Positions 17,859 to 26,233 of a stretch of DNA of 48,653 nt are shown piece after piece. The DNA is from a candidate division WOR-3 bacterium (GTDB lineage: Bacteria; Hydrothermota; Tepidihabitantia; Tepidihabitantales; CAIPLT01), in contig JAOABV010000004.1 in NCBI GenBank assembly GCA_026418155.1, positions 15,458 through 64,110 of the forward strand, read 5' to 3'. The notes below the pieces were generated by a model. The model did no database searches, was not told where the DNA came from, and worked only from the letters and a program-made list of their open reading frames with translations. Within the stretch, counting starts at the first letter, position 1, and each line of letters starts with the position of its first letter. Made by a program: the position numbers and the translations under genes.

Positions 17859-18515
17859 ATGAATTTTTTTGATATTTATTTAGCACCCAAGAGATTCTTT
17901 ATACAATTAAAGACAAAGCCTCAATGGGTGATTCCGTTAATTCTGGTTGTTATATCGTCGATAATAGTTGCAATGGTTGCGCTTGCGACGTATAGTCCGG
18001 AAGAACGGTTAGCACAACTTCGCGAACGAAATCTAACACCAGAACAATTAGAACGCGCCGAAAAAGTAATCAGCGGACCGATGGTCTGGATTTCAGCGAT
18101 TGTTGCAGCAGTAATCTTTACACCAATATTACTCCTAATAACTTCAGTTATTATAAATTTCTTAATACCATTGTTAGGAAGTAATAGTAATTTTCTTATT
18201 ACCTTTGGTTGCATAACCTCAGCTGCTTTAGTAAGAATTCCCAGCATGTTTGTTAAAGTTATTTTAATGCTTATTAAAGGAACTCCGTTTGTTCATACCA
18301 GTTTTGTGCTTTTTTTCCCGATGCTTTCAAAAGAGTCTTTTCTCTTTAGACTTCTTTCAAGAATAGATTTCTTTACAATTTGGGAAATTGTGCTTATTGC
18401 TCTCGGTTTACAAACAGTTTATGAACTTAAAGACAAAAGAAGTTATTATCTAATATTCGGCATTTGGCTTTTGTATATAATTATAATCTCATTGTTTCCT
18501 GGTCGGGCACAATAA
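17859..18515 (+). CDS. Yip1-family membrane protein
   Basis: This 218-residue protein has a soluble N-terminal segment (FFDIYLAPKRFFIQLKTKPQW) followed by about five membrane helices. An opening of the form F.D....P..FF..L...P.W is characteristic of bacterial Yip1-domain proteins. Between helices 1 and 2 is a charged segment (EERLAQLRERNLTPEQLERAE). The function is unknown; bacterial members are often next to MacAB-type or FtsX-type transporters, as here. The ATG at 17859 is chosen over a TTG at 17844 because AGGAGG lies five bases ahead of it. TolC follows 47 bases later. Confidence 0.8.
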   Translation: MNFFDIYLAPKRFFIQLKTKPQWVIPLILVVISSIIVAMVALATYSPEERLAQLRERNLTPEQLERAEKVISGPMVWISAIVAAVIFTPILLLITSVIINFLIPLLGSNSNFLITFGCITSAALVRIPSMFVKVILMLIKGTPFVHTSFVLFFPMLSKESFLFRLLSRIDFFTIWEIVLIALGLQTVYELKDKRSYYLIFGIWLLYIIIISLFPGRAQ

Positions 18516-18562
18516 ATTGCGCCGTAAAATCAATCCTGAAAATTTTTTTATAAAACTCCATA

Positions 18563-19867
18563 ATGTTGGACAATAAAATGTTCTTTACGGTTTTATTTTT
18601 ACTTTCTTCCATTTCTTTAAGCATTAACCCAAATGATACTCTTTATCTTTCTCTATCCGAAGCAATTATTATGGGACAGAAGTATAGTCCAATTCAACTT
18701 GAAGCAAAGGTTGATAAAAGTAGTAGTTGGTTAAACTTAGCAAGTAGTATCTCAAGAGTTTTACCAACGCCTTCGGTCTCAGTAACTTATACTGAATCTC
18801 AAAGCAATAATTTCGCACCAATCACAACATATAAATATAAAACTTATACAGGTTCAGTCGGATTAAATCAAGTCTTATTCGATGCTGATGTTTTGGCTGG
18901 TGTATATAAAGGCAAACTCTATTATGATTATTATCAATTATTAGCAAAAGATAAAATTGCTAATTTATCTTATAATATCAAAGTAAGTTATTTTACATTA
19001 GGTAAAGCGCATAATTTATATGAGAACGCCGTGATTGCTTTGAAACGTGCTGAGGATAATTATAAACTAGCTCAAGAAAAATATCGGCTGGGACAGTTGA
19101 ATGAATTTGAACTTCTCCGGAGTGAAATTTATAAAACGCAAGCAGAACTTGACCTTTTGAATGCAGAAAAAAATCTTAAAGTTTGTATGGAAGACTTACG
19201 ACGACAAATAGGTATTAAGGAAGGAGTTACAATTAAACCGACATCGACCCCAAGTGTACCTGAGTTGAAAATTGATTGGGAAACAGTTTTTGTTAACATC
19301 TTAAAAGAAAATATTCTTTTGAAATCAAGCAAAAAATATAAGTCAATTAATCAGATGAATTTTGTCCAGTCAATTGCTAATTTATTACCATCAATTTATC
19401 TTTTTGGGAAAAGCACTTATTCTGATTCTTTAAGACCAAGCACAGCCGCTGATTGGAAAGATAAGGATGTTATAAGTTATGGAATTCAGTTAAACTTTCC
19501 ATTTTTAGAAATTAAATCCTATTTGTTGACTATTGCTAATGCACATAATGAAATGAGAAGAAGCCGTATTCAATTAAAGAAATCTGAACTGCTTTTATGC
19601 AATAACGCTATTCATGCAATTTTTAGTTATCAAGAAGCAAAAAAACGTTTGGAGTATGCAGAAAAAAATCTGACATTGAATCAACAATTATTGCAGATGG
19701 CGCAAAAACAGTATCGATTAGGTGGAATTAGTCAATTGGATTTATTTAATGCAGAAATCAATTTTAACACTGCCCAGAGTAGTTATATTAATGCCCTTTA
19801 TGATGCTTATACAAGTTATGCTCAGATTGAATATCTTTTGGGTATCTCAGAGCCAGAAATTAGATGA
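18563..19867 (+). CDS. TolC-family outer-membrane efflux protein
   Basis: This 434-residue protein has a signal peptide (MFFTVLFLLSSISLSI, after a short MLDNK) and two related halves. Each half ends with the coiled-coil signature of outer-membrane efflux proteins: YKLAQEKYRLGQLNEFELL at about residues 170-190 and LLQMAQKQYRLGGISQLDLFNA at about 375-397, each read as a shorter motif. Such proteins form trimeric beta-barrel and alpha-barrel exit ducts. It is followed by an adaptor, an ABC ATPase and a permease, so it is probably the duct of a MacAB-TolC-like tripartite pump. It supports an outer membrane in this organism. Confidence 0.92.
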   Translation: MLDNKMFFTVLFLLSSISLSINPNDTLYLSLSEAIIMGQKYSPIQLEAKVDKSSSWLNLASSISRVLPTPSVSVTYTESQSNNFAPITTYKYKTYTGSVGLNQVLFDADVLAGVYKGKLYYDYYQLLAKDKIANLSYNIKVSYFTLGKAHNLYENAVIALKRAEDNYKLAQEKYRLGQLNEFELLRSEIYKTQAELDLLNAEKNLKVCMEDLRRQIGIKEGVTIKPTSTPSVPELKIDWETVFVNILKENILLKSSKKYKSINQMNFVQSIANLLPSIYLFGKSTYSDSLRPSTAADWKDKDVISYGIQLNFPFLEIKSYLLTIANAHNEMRRSRIQLKKSELLLCNNAIHAIFSYQEAKKRLEYAEKNLTLNQQLLQMAQKQYRLGGISQLDLFNAEINFNTAQSSYINALYDAYTSYAQIEYLLGISEPEIR

Positions 19868-19926
19868 TATTTTATCAGATTGTTACAAAAAAATATAAAA
19901 CTTATGGTTAAGGAGTGGATTATCAT

Positions 19927-21021
19927 ATGAAGAAAAAGGCCCGACTTATTATTATAATTGGAATAGTCGCAATATTGATATTGATTGTAATACTTAATCT
20001 CTCATTCAAAGACCAAGGAATCAAAGTGGAAACAACAGTTGTTGATTACGGTTCAATTATATCAAAAGTTAGTGGTGATGGTCAACTCAAAGCCAAAGCG
20101 CAAATTAATATTCAATCTCAAATTATGGGAACAGTCGAAAAATTATATGTTAAGGAGGGCGATATTGTTCAAAAGGGGCAGTTAATTTGTTTACTGGAAC
20201 AGACAAGCGCTAAGGCAGATTTAATATCGGCTCAGGCTCAATTTGAGCAGAGTCAACAGGTCTTTATCAGAAGTGAAAGTTTATATGCGGTTGGATTAAT
20301 TGCCACACAAGAATATGAACAATTCAAAGCTCAATATCAAATTGCCCAAGCTCGGTTAGCTCAAGCCCAAGATCGGTTTAATAAGACAATGATTACTGCC
20401 CCCATATCCGGAACCGTGACGCAACTTAATATTGAAGAGGGCGAAACAGTAATTGTTGGAACGATGAATAATCTTGGGACTGTGATGATGGTGATTGCGG
20501 ATTTGACTAAGATGCTGGGCGTTATTACTATTGATGAGACGGAAGTTCCTTTTGTTAAGCCAAATGCAAAATCACTGATAAGAATTTCAGCGTTTCCTGA
20601 TACGACATTTGATGGTGTTGTGCGTAAAATCGGCTATATGCCCAAACAAACCGTTGCTTCCAATATCTCTGAACAGAGTACTGATTTCGAAGTTGAAATT
20701 GAACTTGCTCAGACATCACCCCATTTAAGACCGGGAATGTCAATTAATGCGGAAATAATTACTAATGCAAAAGATAGTGTTTTGGTTGTTCCAATACAAG
20801 CGGTCGGACGCAGAAAAATTAAAGATGAAGAGATACAAACTGTTTTTGTGCCTGATAAGGGAGTTGCAAAATTAATACCTGTAAAAACTGGCATTAATAA
20901 TGAATCCCAAATTGAAATTATTGACGGTTTGAAACCAGGTATGCAAGTAATTACTGGTCCCTATAAAGTATTGGCTAAGTTAAAAGATGGTGACCGAGTA
21001 ACGATTGATAGAAGGTCATAG
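19927..21021 (+). CDS. MacA-like periplasmic adaptor (HlyD/MFP family)
   Basis: The ATG at 19927 is preferred to a GTG at 19915 because AAGGAG at 19909-19914 fits it better; this gives 364 residues. An N-terminal anchor helix (LIIIIGIVAILILIVILNL) is followed by a biotinyl-lipoyl half (GTVEKLYVKEGDIVQKGQLI), a short helical hairpin (residues about 90-150), the second lipoyl half (ITAPISGTVTQLNIEEGE) and beta-barrel and membrane-proximal domains. It bridges the inner-membrane ABC unit and TolC. Its 3' end is partly duplicated downstream as decayed sequence at 21060-21205. This copy is intact and ends at TAG 21019-21021. Confidence 0.92.
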   Translation: MKKKARLIIIIGIVAILILIVILNLSFKDQGIKVETTVVDYGSIISKVSGDGQLKAKAQINIQSQIMGTVEKLYVKEGDIVQKGQLICLLEQTSAKADLISAQAQFEQSQQVFIRSESLYAVGLIATQEYEQFKAQYQIAQARLAQAQDRFNKTMITAPISGTVTQLNIEEGETVIVGTMNNLGTVMMVIADLTKMLGVITIDETEVPFVKPNAKSLIRISAFPDTTFDGVVRKIGYMPKQTVASNISEQSTDFEVEIELAQTSPHLRPGMSINAEIITNAKDSVLVVPIQAVGRRKIKDEEIQTVFVPDKGVAKLIPVKTGINNESQIEIIDGLKPGMQVITGPYKVLAKLKDGDRVTIDRRS

Positions 21022-21059
21022 TTAATGGATTTGCTAAATGCTAATTAAGAAATAAAAAC

Positions 21060-21205
21060 CCAGAATGAATAAAGAAACCAAGAGCGAAACTTTGAAGTTT
21101 TGATATCAAGCATGCCGATAATTGTTAATACCTATAAGTATAGGCTAAATTAAAAGATAATGAATTAATTAAATAGATAAAAATCATATTTCGTAGGATT
21201 GTTAA
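21060..21205 (+). pseudogene. Decayed tandem copy of the adaptor gene's 3' end
   Basis: This spacer aligns with the last part of the adaptor gene at an offset of about 168-171 bases. GGTTTGAAACCAGGTATGC at 20926 corresponds to GTTTTGATATCAAGCATGC at 21097. CTATAAAGTATTGGCTAAG at 20961 corresponds to CTATAAGTATAGGCTAAAT at 21132. The duplicated unit ends with the start of the ATPase gene: AAATGCTAATTAAG occurs at 21036 (dead, stop after a few codons) and at 21204 (the live ATG at 21206). Each gene therefore kept one intact copy after a tandem duplication. Confidence 0.75.
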
Positions 21206-21892
21206 ATGCTAATTAAGACTGAAAATCTTGCTAAAGTTTACAAATTAGGTAAAGCAATTGTCTCAGCCTTAAGAGGGATTAGCGTTGAAATTGATAAAGG
21301 TGAATATGTTGCTATTACAGGTCCGTCAGGGTCAGGAAAATCTACTTTTATGCATTTATTAGGTTGTCTTGATACGCCTAGTTCCGGCAAATATTTTTTT
21401 CAAGGAAAAGATGTAACTCGCCTTTCTGATATTGAACTTTCTCGCTTGAGAAATAAAGCAATTGGATTTGTTTTTCAAACTTTTAATCTTCTACCCAGAT
21501 TAACTGTGCTAAAAAATGTTGAGTTACCATTGATTTACGCGAAAGTTGATTCTAAAATCAGAATAAAAAAAACAGAAGCAATGTTGGAGAAAATTGGACT
21601 CGAGCATCGCAAATCGCATCGGCCAAATGAACTTTCTGGTGGCGAAATGCAAAGGGTTGCGATTGCTCGAGCGTTAATAAATAATCCTGAAGTTATTTTT
21701 GCAGATGAACCAACCGGTAATTTAGATTCCCAAACTGGTAAGGAAATTATGACACTCTTTAATGAACTTGCTAAAGAAGGTAACACAATAATTTTAGTTA
21801 CTCATGACCCGAATGTCGCCGGTTATGCTCGAAGGCAACTAAAAATGTTAGATGGGAAAATTACTGAAGATAAAATTATCAGTAAAATATAA
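21206..21892 (+). CDS. MacB-type ABC transporter ATPase
   Basis: This 228-residue ABC ATPase has Walker [10 protein letters not shown] (residues 39-47), Q-loop [13 protein letters not shown], signature [15 protein letters not shown], Walker [13 protein letters not shown] and H-loop VTHDP. It belongs to the LolD/MacB/FtsE subgroup. The following gene encodes the permease as a separate chain, so this is a split MacB rather than the fused type of Escherichia coli. With TolC and the adaptor it forms a four-gene export unit for macrolides, peptides, siderophores or other unknown substrates. Confidence 0.9.
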   Translation: MLIKTENLAKVYKLGKAIVSALRGISVEIDKGEYVAITGPSGSGKSTFMHLLGCLDTPSSGKYFFQGKDVTRLSDIELSRLRNKAIGFVFQTFNLLPRLTVLKNVELPLIYAKVDSKIRIKKTEAMLEKIGLEHRKSHRPNELSGGEMQRVAIARALINNPEVIFADEPTGNLDSQTGKEIMTLFNELAKEGNTIILVTHDPNVAGYARRQLKMLDGKITEDKIISKI

Positions 21893-21927
21893 GGTGTCGA
21901 AATCGTAATCATAAGAATCGATGTAAA

Positions 21928-23166
21928 ATGAAAACTAAAGATTTAATTAGTTCATCCTTTAGTATCTTAAAAACACACACCTTACGCTCTTTTTTAACAA
22001 TTTTAGGAATTGTTATTGGTGTAATGACAATTATTTCGATTCTGTCTTTGATTGAAGGAATGAATAGTTCAGTAGAACGACAGATTCAATCTTTAGGCTC
22101 GAATACGATTTTTGTTCAGAAATATCAATGGGGACAGGGCAGAATGGATATTCAAGAACTGACGCGTCGCCGAGATATTACCATTGAAGATGCCTGGGCG
22201 ATTGCCAAATTACCAACAGTAGCAAAAGTTGCTGCCCAAAAGAGTAATGAACTGACCTCGCTAAATTATCAAGGCAAAACTGTTAAGAATATCGAAGTCA
22301 TCGGGTCTACCCCTGATTTACAAGATATTGCTAATTATACAGTTGAAACCGGCCGATTTATTAACCAAGAAGATTATCTTCGGCGGCAGGCAGTTTGTGC
22401 CATCGGAGGTTATGTAGTCGATAATCTCTTTCCTAATGAAGAACCAATTGGTAAATATCTTAATATTCGCGGTAAGCGATTTTTAGTCATTGGAGTCTTA
22501 GGTCGAAAAGGAACTTTTTTAGGGCAAACCCAAGACAACATTATTATTATCCCATTAACGACATTTGAAAAAACATTTCCCAAACCCACTGGTTATGGAG
22601 CGGTTTTTCGGAGTCTCAGTATTCAAGTTTTGCCGAAAAGTGGTAAAGTCTTAGAACAAGCGATTGACCAGATAAGAGAATTGATGCGACGTAGGCGTGG
22701 TTTAGGATATGATAAACCTGATGACTTTGGCATCAATACGCAAGAAAGTCTTCGGCAAATATATAAAAATATTACAAATATTGCTTATATTGTAATGATT
22801 GGGGTTGCGGCGATTTCATTGATTGTCGGTGGCATCGGGATTATGAATATTATGCTGGTTGCAGTTAGCGAACGCACAAAAGAAATTGGCTTGCGTAAAG
22901 CAGTTGGTGCTAATAATCGTGATATTCTATATCAATTTCTTTTTGAAGCGGTAGTGTTATCAATTATAGGTGGTTTGATTGGCGTGATTTTAGGGCTAAG
23001 TATTGCTAAAATCGTCTCAGCAGTTTCACCTTTGCCAGCAGCAGCCCCGTTGTGGACAGTTTTGCTCGGTATCAGTTTTTCGGCTGCAGTAGGAATATTT
23101 TTTGGTATCTATCCAGCGAATCGAGCTGCACAATTAAATCCTATCGAAGCATTAAGATATGAATAA
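21928..23166 (+). CDS. MacB-type ABC transporter permease
   Basis: This 412-residue protein has an N-terminal helix (SFLTILGIVIGVMTIISILSL, shown as parts SFLTILGIVIG and MTIISILSL), a periplasmic MacB-PCD domain (residues about 45-250) and three C-terminal helices with an FtsX domain (GGIGIMNIMLVAVSERTKEI, GLRKAVGA). It ends with the usual YPANRAAQLNPIEALRYE. Family members act by mechanotransmission across the membrane instead of by moving substrate through the bilayer. It begins 35 bases after the ATPase stop codon and ends the plus-strand operon. No hairpin terminator is visible after it. Confidence 0.92.
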   Translation: MKTKDLISSSFSILKTHTLRSFLTILGIVIGVMTIISILSLIEGMNSSVERQIQSLGSNTIFVQKYQWGQGRMDIQELTRRRDITIEDAWAIAKLPTVAKVAAQKSNELTSLNYQGKTVKNIEVIGSTPDLQDIANYTVETGRFINQEDYLRRQAVCAIGGYVVDNLFPNEEPIGKYLNIRGKRFLVIGVLGRKGTFLGQTQDNIIIIPLTTFEKTFPKPTGYGAVFRSLSIQVLPKSGKVLEQAIDQIRELMRRRRGLGYDKPDDFGINTQESLRQIYKNITNIAYIVMIGVAAISLIVGGIGIMNIMLVAVSERTKEIGLRKAVGANNRDILYQFLFEAVVLSIIGGLIGVILGLSIAKIVSAVSPLPAAAPLWTVLLGISFSAAVGIFFGIYPANRAAQLNPIEALRYE

Positions 23167-23282
23167 CATTCTTTCTCAAAAAGTGGTCGGAGGCAAAATT
23201 AAGAATTTAATATTACGTCAGCGTTTTTTTGTAATTAAAATGAGATATAAACTCTAAAAATTAAAAAGAGAAGTTTCTGCGA

Positions 23283-23717
23283 TTAAAAATTGTTGGCTGT
23301 TTTTAATACTTTTATTTCCTTTTTGCCCGTCTCTTCCAACAAATGTAACATCTTTGGAAAATCATATTCATTCCGATATTGGCAAAATTTAATTAACATT
23401 GGTAAATTGACCGGACAGACCAGACCGATTTGTTTGGGTGGTAATTTTTCTTGTTTATCATTAGTTTCAGTTTTCTGATTTCTTAAGATTTTGCTACTAA
23501 CAATACCGCAACTTCCGCCGAATAAATCAGCAAAGATTATTATCTCAGATGCCGGTAATTTCTCAATTGCTAATTCGATTCGTTTTTTTAGGTCATCCCC
23601 AGAACAATCTTGATTGGAAATGACTTCAAAATTAGGGACCTCTCCAAAAATAGATTTAATAATCTCATATAAGGCATAGGGAAATTGACCATGTCCAATC
23701 AAAATACCTGCAATCAT
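23283..23717 (-). CDS. PTS EIIA-Man-family protein
   Basis: This 144-residue protein has the fold and phosphorylation site of mannose-class EIIA. ILIGHGQFPYAL carries the acceptor histidine (His9), and FADLFGGSCG gives the second conserved strand. No membrane EIIC/EIID or EIIB genes are nearby. It lies 95 bases downstream of hprK, and in Geobacter-like and other bacteria a solo EIIA-Man follows hpf and hprK as part of a regulatory, non-transporting PTS. A regulatory role is therefore more likely than sugar uptake. HPr and enzyme I genes are not in this window. Confidence 0.85.
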   Translation of the reverse strand: MIAGILIGHGQFPYALYEIIKSIFGEVPNFEVISNQDCSGDDLKKRIELAIEKLPASEIIIFADLFGGSCGIVSSKILRNQKTETNDKQEKLPPKQIGLVCPVNLPMLIKFCQYRNEYDFPKMLHLLEETGKKEIKVLKTANNF

Positions 23718-23812
23718 ATTGGCGAAAATAATACTTTACTTGTCAATTATAATTCTTGGGACATAGGATACACTGATATTAATCTCATCTTTTATTTAAG
23801 GCAATCACTATA

Positions 23813-24808
23813 CTACTCCATATCATCCGTTATCCAAGGGTCAATTTTCGGTTTGCCCATCAGTTTCATTAGTTCGTCATTAAATGCTTTAGCAGGATGG
23901 TATCCGAAAATCTTTAGGATGTGATTTTTTGCAATCACTTCACAAACTAAAGCTAAATTTTTACCGGCAATAACGGGTATTCTTACCAATGGAATCTTGA
24001 CGCCAAGGATTTCCGTATAATTCTCTTCTAAGCCAATTCGCTCGTAATCTAATTCTTTGGTCCATCGGACTAATTCCACTTGAACTTCAATTCGTTTTTG
24101 GGTACGAACTGCCCGAATACCATACAATGCATAGATGTCCACAATACCAACGCCTCGAATTTCAATATGATGTTGAAGATGAGGGCTTTTGGCTGCGCTA
24201 TAGCCCATAATTATACCTTCGCCGCGTCGAAGAATTCTTATTAAGTCATCGGCAATTAGCCGATGTCCGCGCTCAACCAAATCCAAAGCGCATTCGCTTT
24301 TACCAATACCAGACTCACCAACAATAAGTAATCCGACACCGTAAACATCGACTAAATCACCATGAACATAAGTTTCTGGCGCTAAGCGAAAATCCAAATA
24401 GGCAGTAAGCATATGAATAAATGGAGTTGTGTCTAAAGTAGTTCTTAAGACCGGTACACCATAACGCTCTGCGAGGTCATTAAAAATTTTAGGCACTTCC
24501 AACGCTTTGGCAATAATAAAGCAAGGTGGTTCAAAAGCCATCACTCTTTCAATTGCTTGTTGTTTAGTTTCAGCAGTAAGTGTCTCTAAATATGACAGTT
24601 CCGTCCGACCAATTATTTGAACGCGCTCTTTAAGAAAATTTTCTGTATAGCCAGCTAAGGCTAAACCGGGCCGATAAAAATCCGGAGAGACAATCGTCCG
24701 AGAATCTAAATATGAACTACCGGCTAAAATTTCTAATTGAAAATCGTCTTTTTTTTCCTCATAAAGGGTTTTTACCGAAATTGATTTTAATGAGAAATTA
24801 GACGACAC
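23813..24808 (-). CDS. hprK: HPr kinase/phosphorylase
   Basis: This 331-residue bifunctional enzyme phosphorylates HPr on a serine with ATP or PPi and removes the phosphate with Pi. Visible are the N-terminal domain (1-130), the catalytic histidine in YVHGDLVDVYG (His149), the P-loop GESGIGKSE (164-172) followed by RGHRLIADD, and the family signature EIRGVGIVDIYALYG. The length is normal. Its start overlaps the 3' end of hpf by 11 bases, which suggests translational coupling. A solo EIIA-Man follows it. This ties PTS phosphorylation state to ribosome hibernation in one transcript. Confidence 0.95.
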   Translation of the reverse strand: MSSNFSLKSISVKTLYEEKKDDFQLEILAGSSYLDSRTIVSPDFYRPGLALAGYTENFLKERVQIIGRTELSYLETLTAETKQQAIERVMAFEPPCFIIAKALEVPKIFNDLAERYGVPVLRTTLDTTPFIHMLTAYLDFRLAPETYVHGDLVDVYGVGLLIVGESGIGKSECALDLVERGHRLIADDLIRILRRGEGIIMGYSAAKSPHLQHHIEIRGVGIVDIYALYGIRAVRTQKRIEVQVELVRWTKELDYERIGLEENYTEILGVKIPLVRIPVIAGKNLALVCEVIAKNHILKIFGYHPAKAFNDELMKLMGKPKIDPWITDDME

Positions 24809-25115
24809 TTTTGCTCCGCGAGAACTTTTTTTTGCTTTTCAATTTTTCGTAATGGTGTTTAACTTGCTTGATTAATTTATCTGCCAGCAATCCGATGGCA
24901 AGATAGATGTCGTTAGCTGAGGCTTTCGCCAAAACATAATTTCCTTTGAGATTTACTTTACCTTCAGCAAACATTTGTTTGGAATCTTTGGCTAAAACGA
25001 TGTCAATATTAGTTAATAAATTTTCGAAGTGATTTAGTTTATCTAATTTTTTATGCGTATAGTCTTTTATTTCTTCGGTTAGTTCAAAATGACGAGCGGT
25101 AATATTTATCTGCAT
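24798..25115 (-). CDS. hpf: Ribosome hibernation-promoting factor, short form
   Basis: This 105-residue HPF/YfiA-like protein has the family pattern M.I.ITARHFELT..IKDY at the start, then KLDKL, then DIYLAIGLLADKLIKQVKHH (split in family alignments as D.Y.AI......L..Q). It binds the 30S decoding region and inactivates ribosomes in slow growth. The ATG follows TTAGGAGGCAAA, an optimal Shine-Dalgarno site. It lacks the dimerising C-terminal domain of long HPF. It leads a three-gene operon with hprK and EIIA-Man, driven by a clear promoter. Confidence 0.93.
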   Translation of the reverse strand: MQINITARHFELTEEIKDYTHKKLDKLNHFENLLTNIDIVLAKDSKQMFAEGKVNLKGNYVLAKASANDIYLAIGLLADKLIKQVKHHYEKLKSKKKFSRSKSVV

Positions 25116-25151
25116 TTTGCCTCCTAACGGGTAGTTTATTCATACTTCATA

Positions 25152-25180
25152 ATATTAAATCAGAAAAATTAAAATGTCAA
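25152..25180 (-). promoter_or_regulatory. Promoter of hpf-hprK-EIIA operon
   Basis: On the minus strand TTGACA (25180-25175), 17 bases and TAATAT (25157-25152) make a near-consensus sigma-70-type promoter. It leaves a leader of about 30 bases before the hpf ATG, including the AGGAGG site. Confidence 0.8.
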
Positions 25181-25194
25181 GATAATTATAGGAT

Positions 25195-25253
25195 GATACA
25201 CCTTTATTTTTAACATATCAAGTCTAAATTTACAACAAAATATTATACATTAC
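25195..25253 (+). repeat. 59-bp dispersed repeat, copy 1
   Basis: The segment starting GATACACCTTTATTTTTAAC matches 41050-41107 at all but three positions plus one gap. A third, diverged copy in reverse orientation is at 27930-27973. Copies 1 and 3 bracket the adk-map-infA-rpmJ cluster with their GATACACC ends pointing outward. Confidence 0.85.
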
Positions 25254-25265
25254 CTAAGCGGCAAC

Positions 25266-25311
25266 TTCTGAAAATGAGCCGCTGCGCTACTTGCGTAACA
25301 CTTTTTCAGAA
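25266..25311. other. Hairpin with structured loop upstream of adk
   Basis: TTCTGAAAA (25266-25274) pairs with TTTTTCAGAA (25302-25311) around a GC-rich 27-base loop (GAGCCGCTGCGCTACTTGCG region). A competing pairing joins AGCGGC (25257) with GCCGCT (25278). It begins a few bases after the dispersed repeat and lies about 230 bases upstream of adk. Possible roles are an RNA element or part of a mobile element; nothing decides between them. Confidence 0.4.
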
Positions 25312-25505
25312 CTCTCTCTATACTTCCAATGACACAATTAATTTTCGCAGGATTCTCTTGTTATGAAATAAAAAAACCAAAGTTAATCTAAAACTTATAG
25401 TTAAGATTTGAAATGAAATCGATTATCTTATGTTTCGATTTCTCTTGTTTTTAATTTTTGCTATACTCTATTTACTGATATATTTTTGACCACAATTCTT
25501 CGGGA

Positions 25506-25533
25506 TTGACTTTTATCAATAATCAAGTAAAAT
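25506..25533 (+). promoter_or_regulatory. Promoter of adk, leaderless arrangement
   Basis: TTGACT (25506-25511), 16 bases and TAAAAT (25528-25533) end seven bases before the adk ATG at 25541. No Shine-Dalgarno sequence lies between. Transcription would start at or next to the ATG. Confidence 0.7.
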
Positions 25534-25540
25534 TACCTTT

Positions 25541-26188
25541 ATGAAAATTATTTTATCCGGACCACCAGGTAGTGGCAAAGGCACGCAAGCCGAGATTTTG
25601 GCAAAAGAATTTGACTACGCGCATTTTTCCACCGGTGATGTTTTTCGAGACCATATTGCGCGAAAAACACCTATTGGAATTAATGCGATGCAATATATTA
25701 GTAAAGGGCAACTTGTGCCAGACGAGATTGTTTTAGAATTAGCAAAAGACTTTATTAAAACCAATCAGAAAAAAGGTATTATTTTTGACGGTTTTCCTCG
25801 AACGATTGGTCAAGCGCAAGGTTTGGATAGAATTTTAAGCGAATCTAATGAGCGAATCGACCTCATAATATTTATTGAACTGACCGAGGTAGAAATCATA
25901 AAGCGCCTTACGGCTCGACGCACTTGTCGAAAATGTAATGCAATTTACAATCTTGATTTTAAACCGCCCAAAGTTGCCGGGATTTGTGATATTTGTGGCG
26001 GTGAACTGTATCAACGACCAGACGATACCGAAGAAGTTATTAAAGACCGTTTAGCGGTTTATCAGAATCAAACTGCTGAACTTAAAAATTATTACAAAAA
26101 AAATTATCCCATTTATGAAATTGATGGTAATTTAGGAAAAGATAAGGTATACCAAGAGATTATTAAATTAATTCAGCAAAAATTGTGA
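25541..26188 (+). CDS. adk: Adenylate kinase, zinc-lid form
   Basis: Adk interconverts ATP + AMP and 2 ADP. The 215-residue protein has the P-loop GPPGSGKGT (7-15), the AMP-site stretch FSTGD and DGFPRT, and a long LID domain with four zinc-binding cysteines: Cys129, Cys132, Cys149 and Cys152 (CRKC and CDIC). The long form with structural zinc is typical of Gram-positives and many deep lineages. In most bacteria secY precedes it, but here upstream DNA is non-coding. It heads a plus-strand cluster adk-map-infA-rpmJ. Confidence 0.97.
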   Translation: MKIILSGPPGSGKGTQAEILAKEFDYAHFSTGDVFRDHIARKTPIGINAMQYISKGQLVPDEIVLELAKDFIKTNQKKGIIFDGFPRTIGQAQGLDRILSESNERIDLIIFIELTEVEIIKRLTARRTCRKCNAIYNLDFKPPKVAGICDICGGELYQRPDDTEEVIKDRLAVYQNQTAELKNYYKKNYPIYEIDGNLGKDKVYQEIIKLIQQKL

Positions 26189-26233
26189 ACTTTAATCATA
26201 ACAAAAATTAGGAGATTTAGATTCCACCAATTA

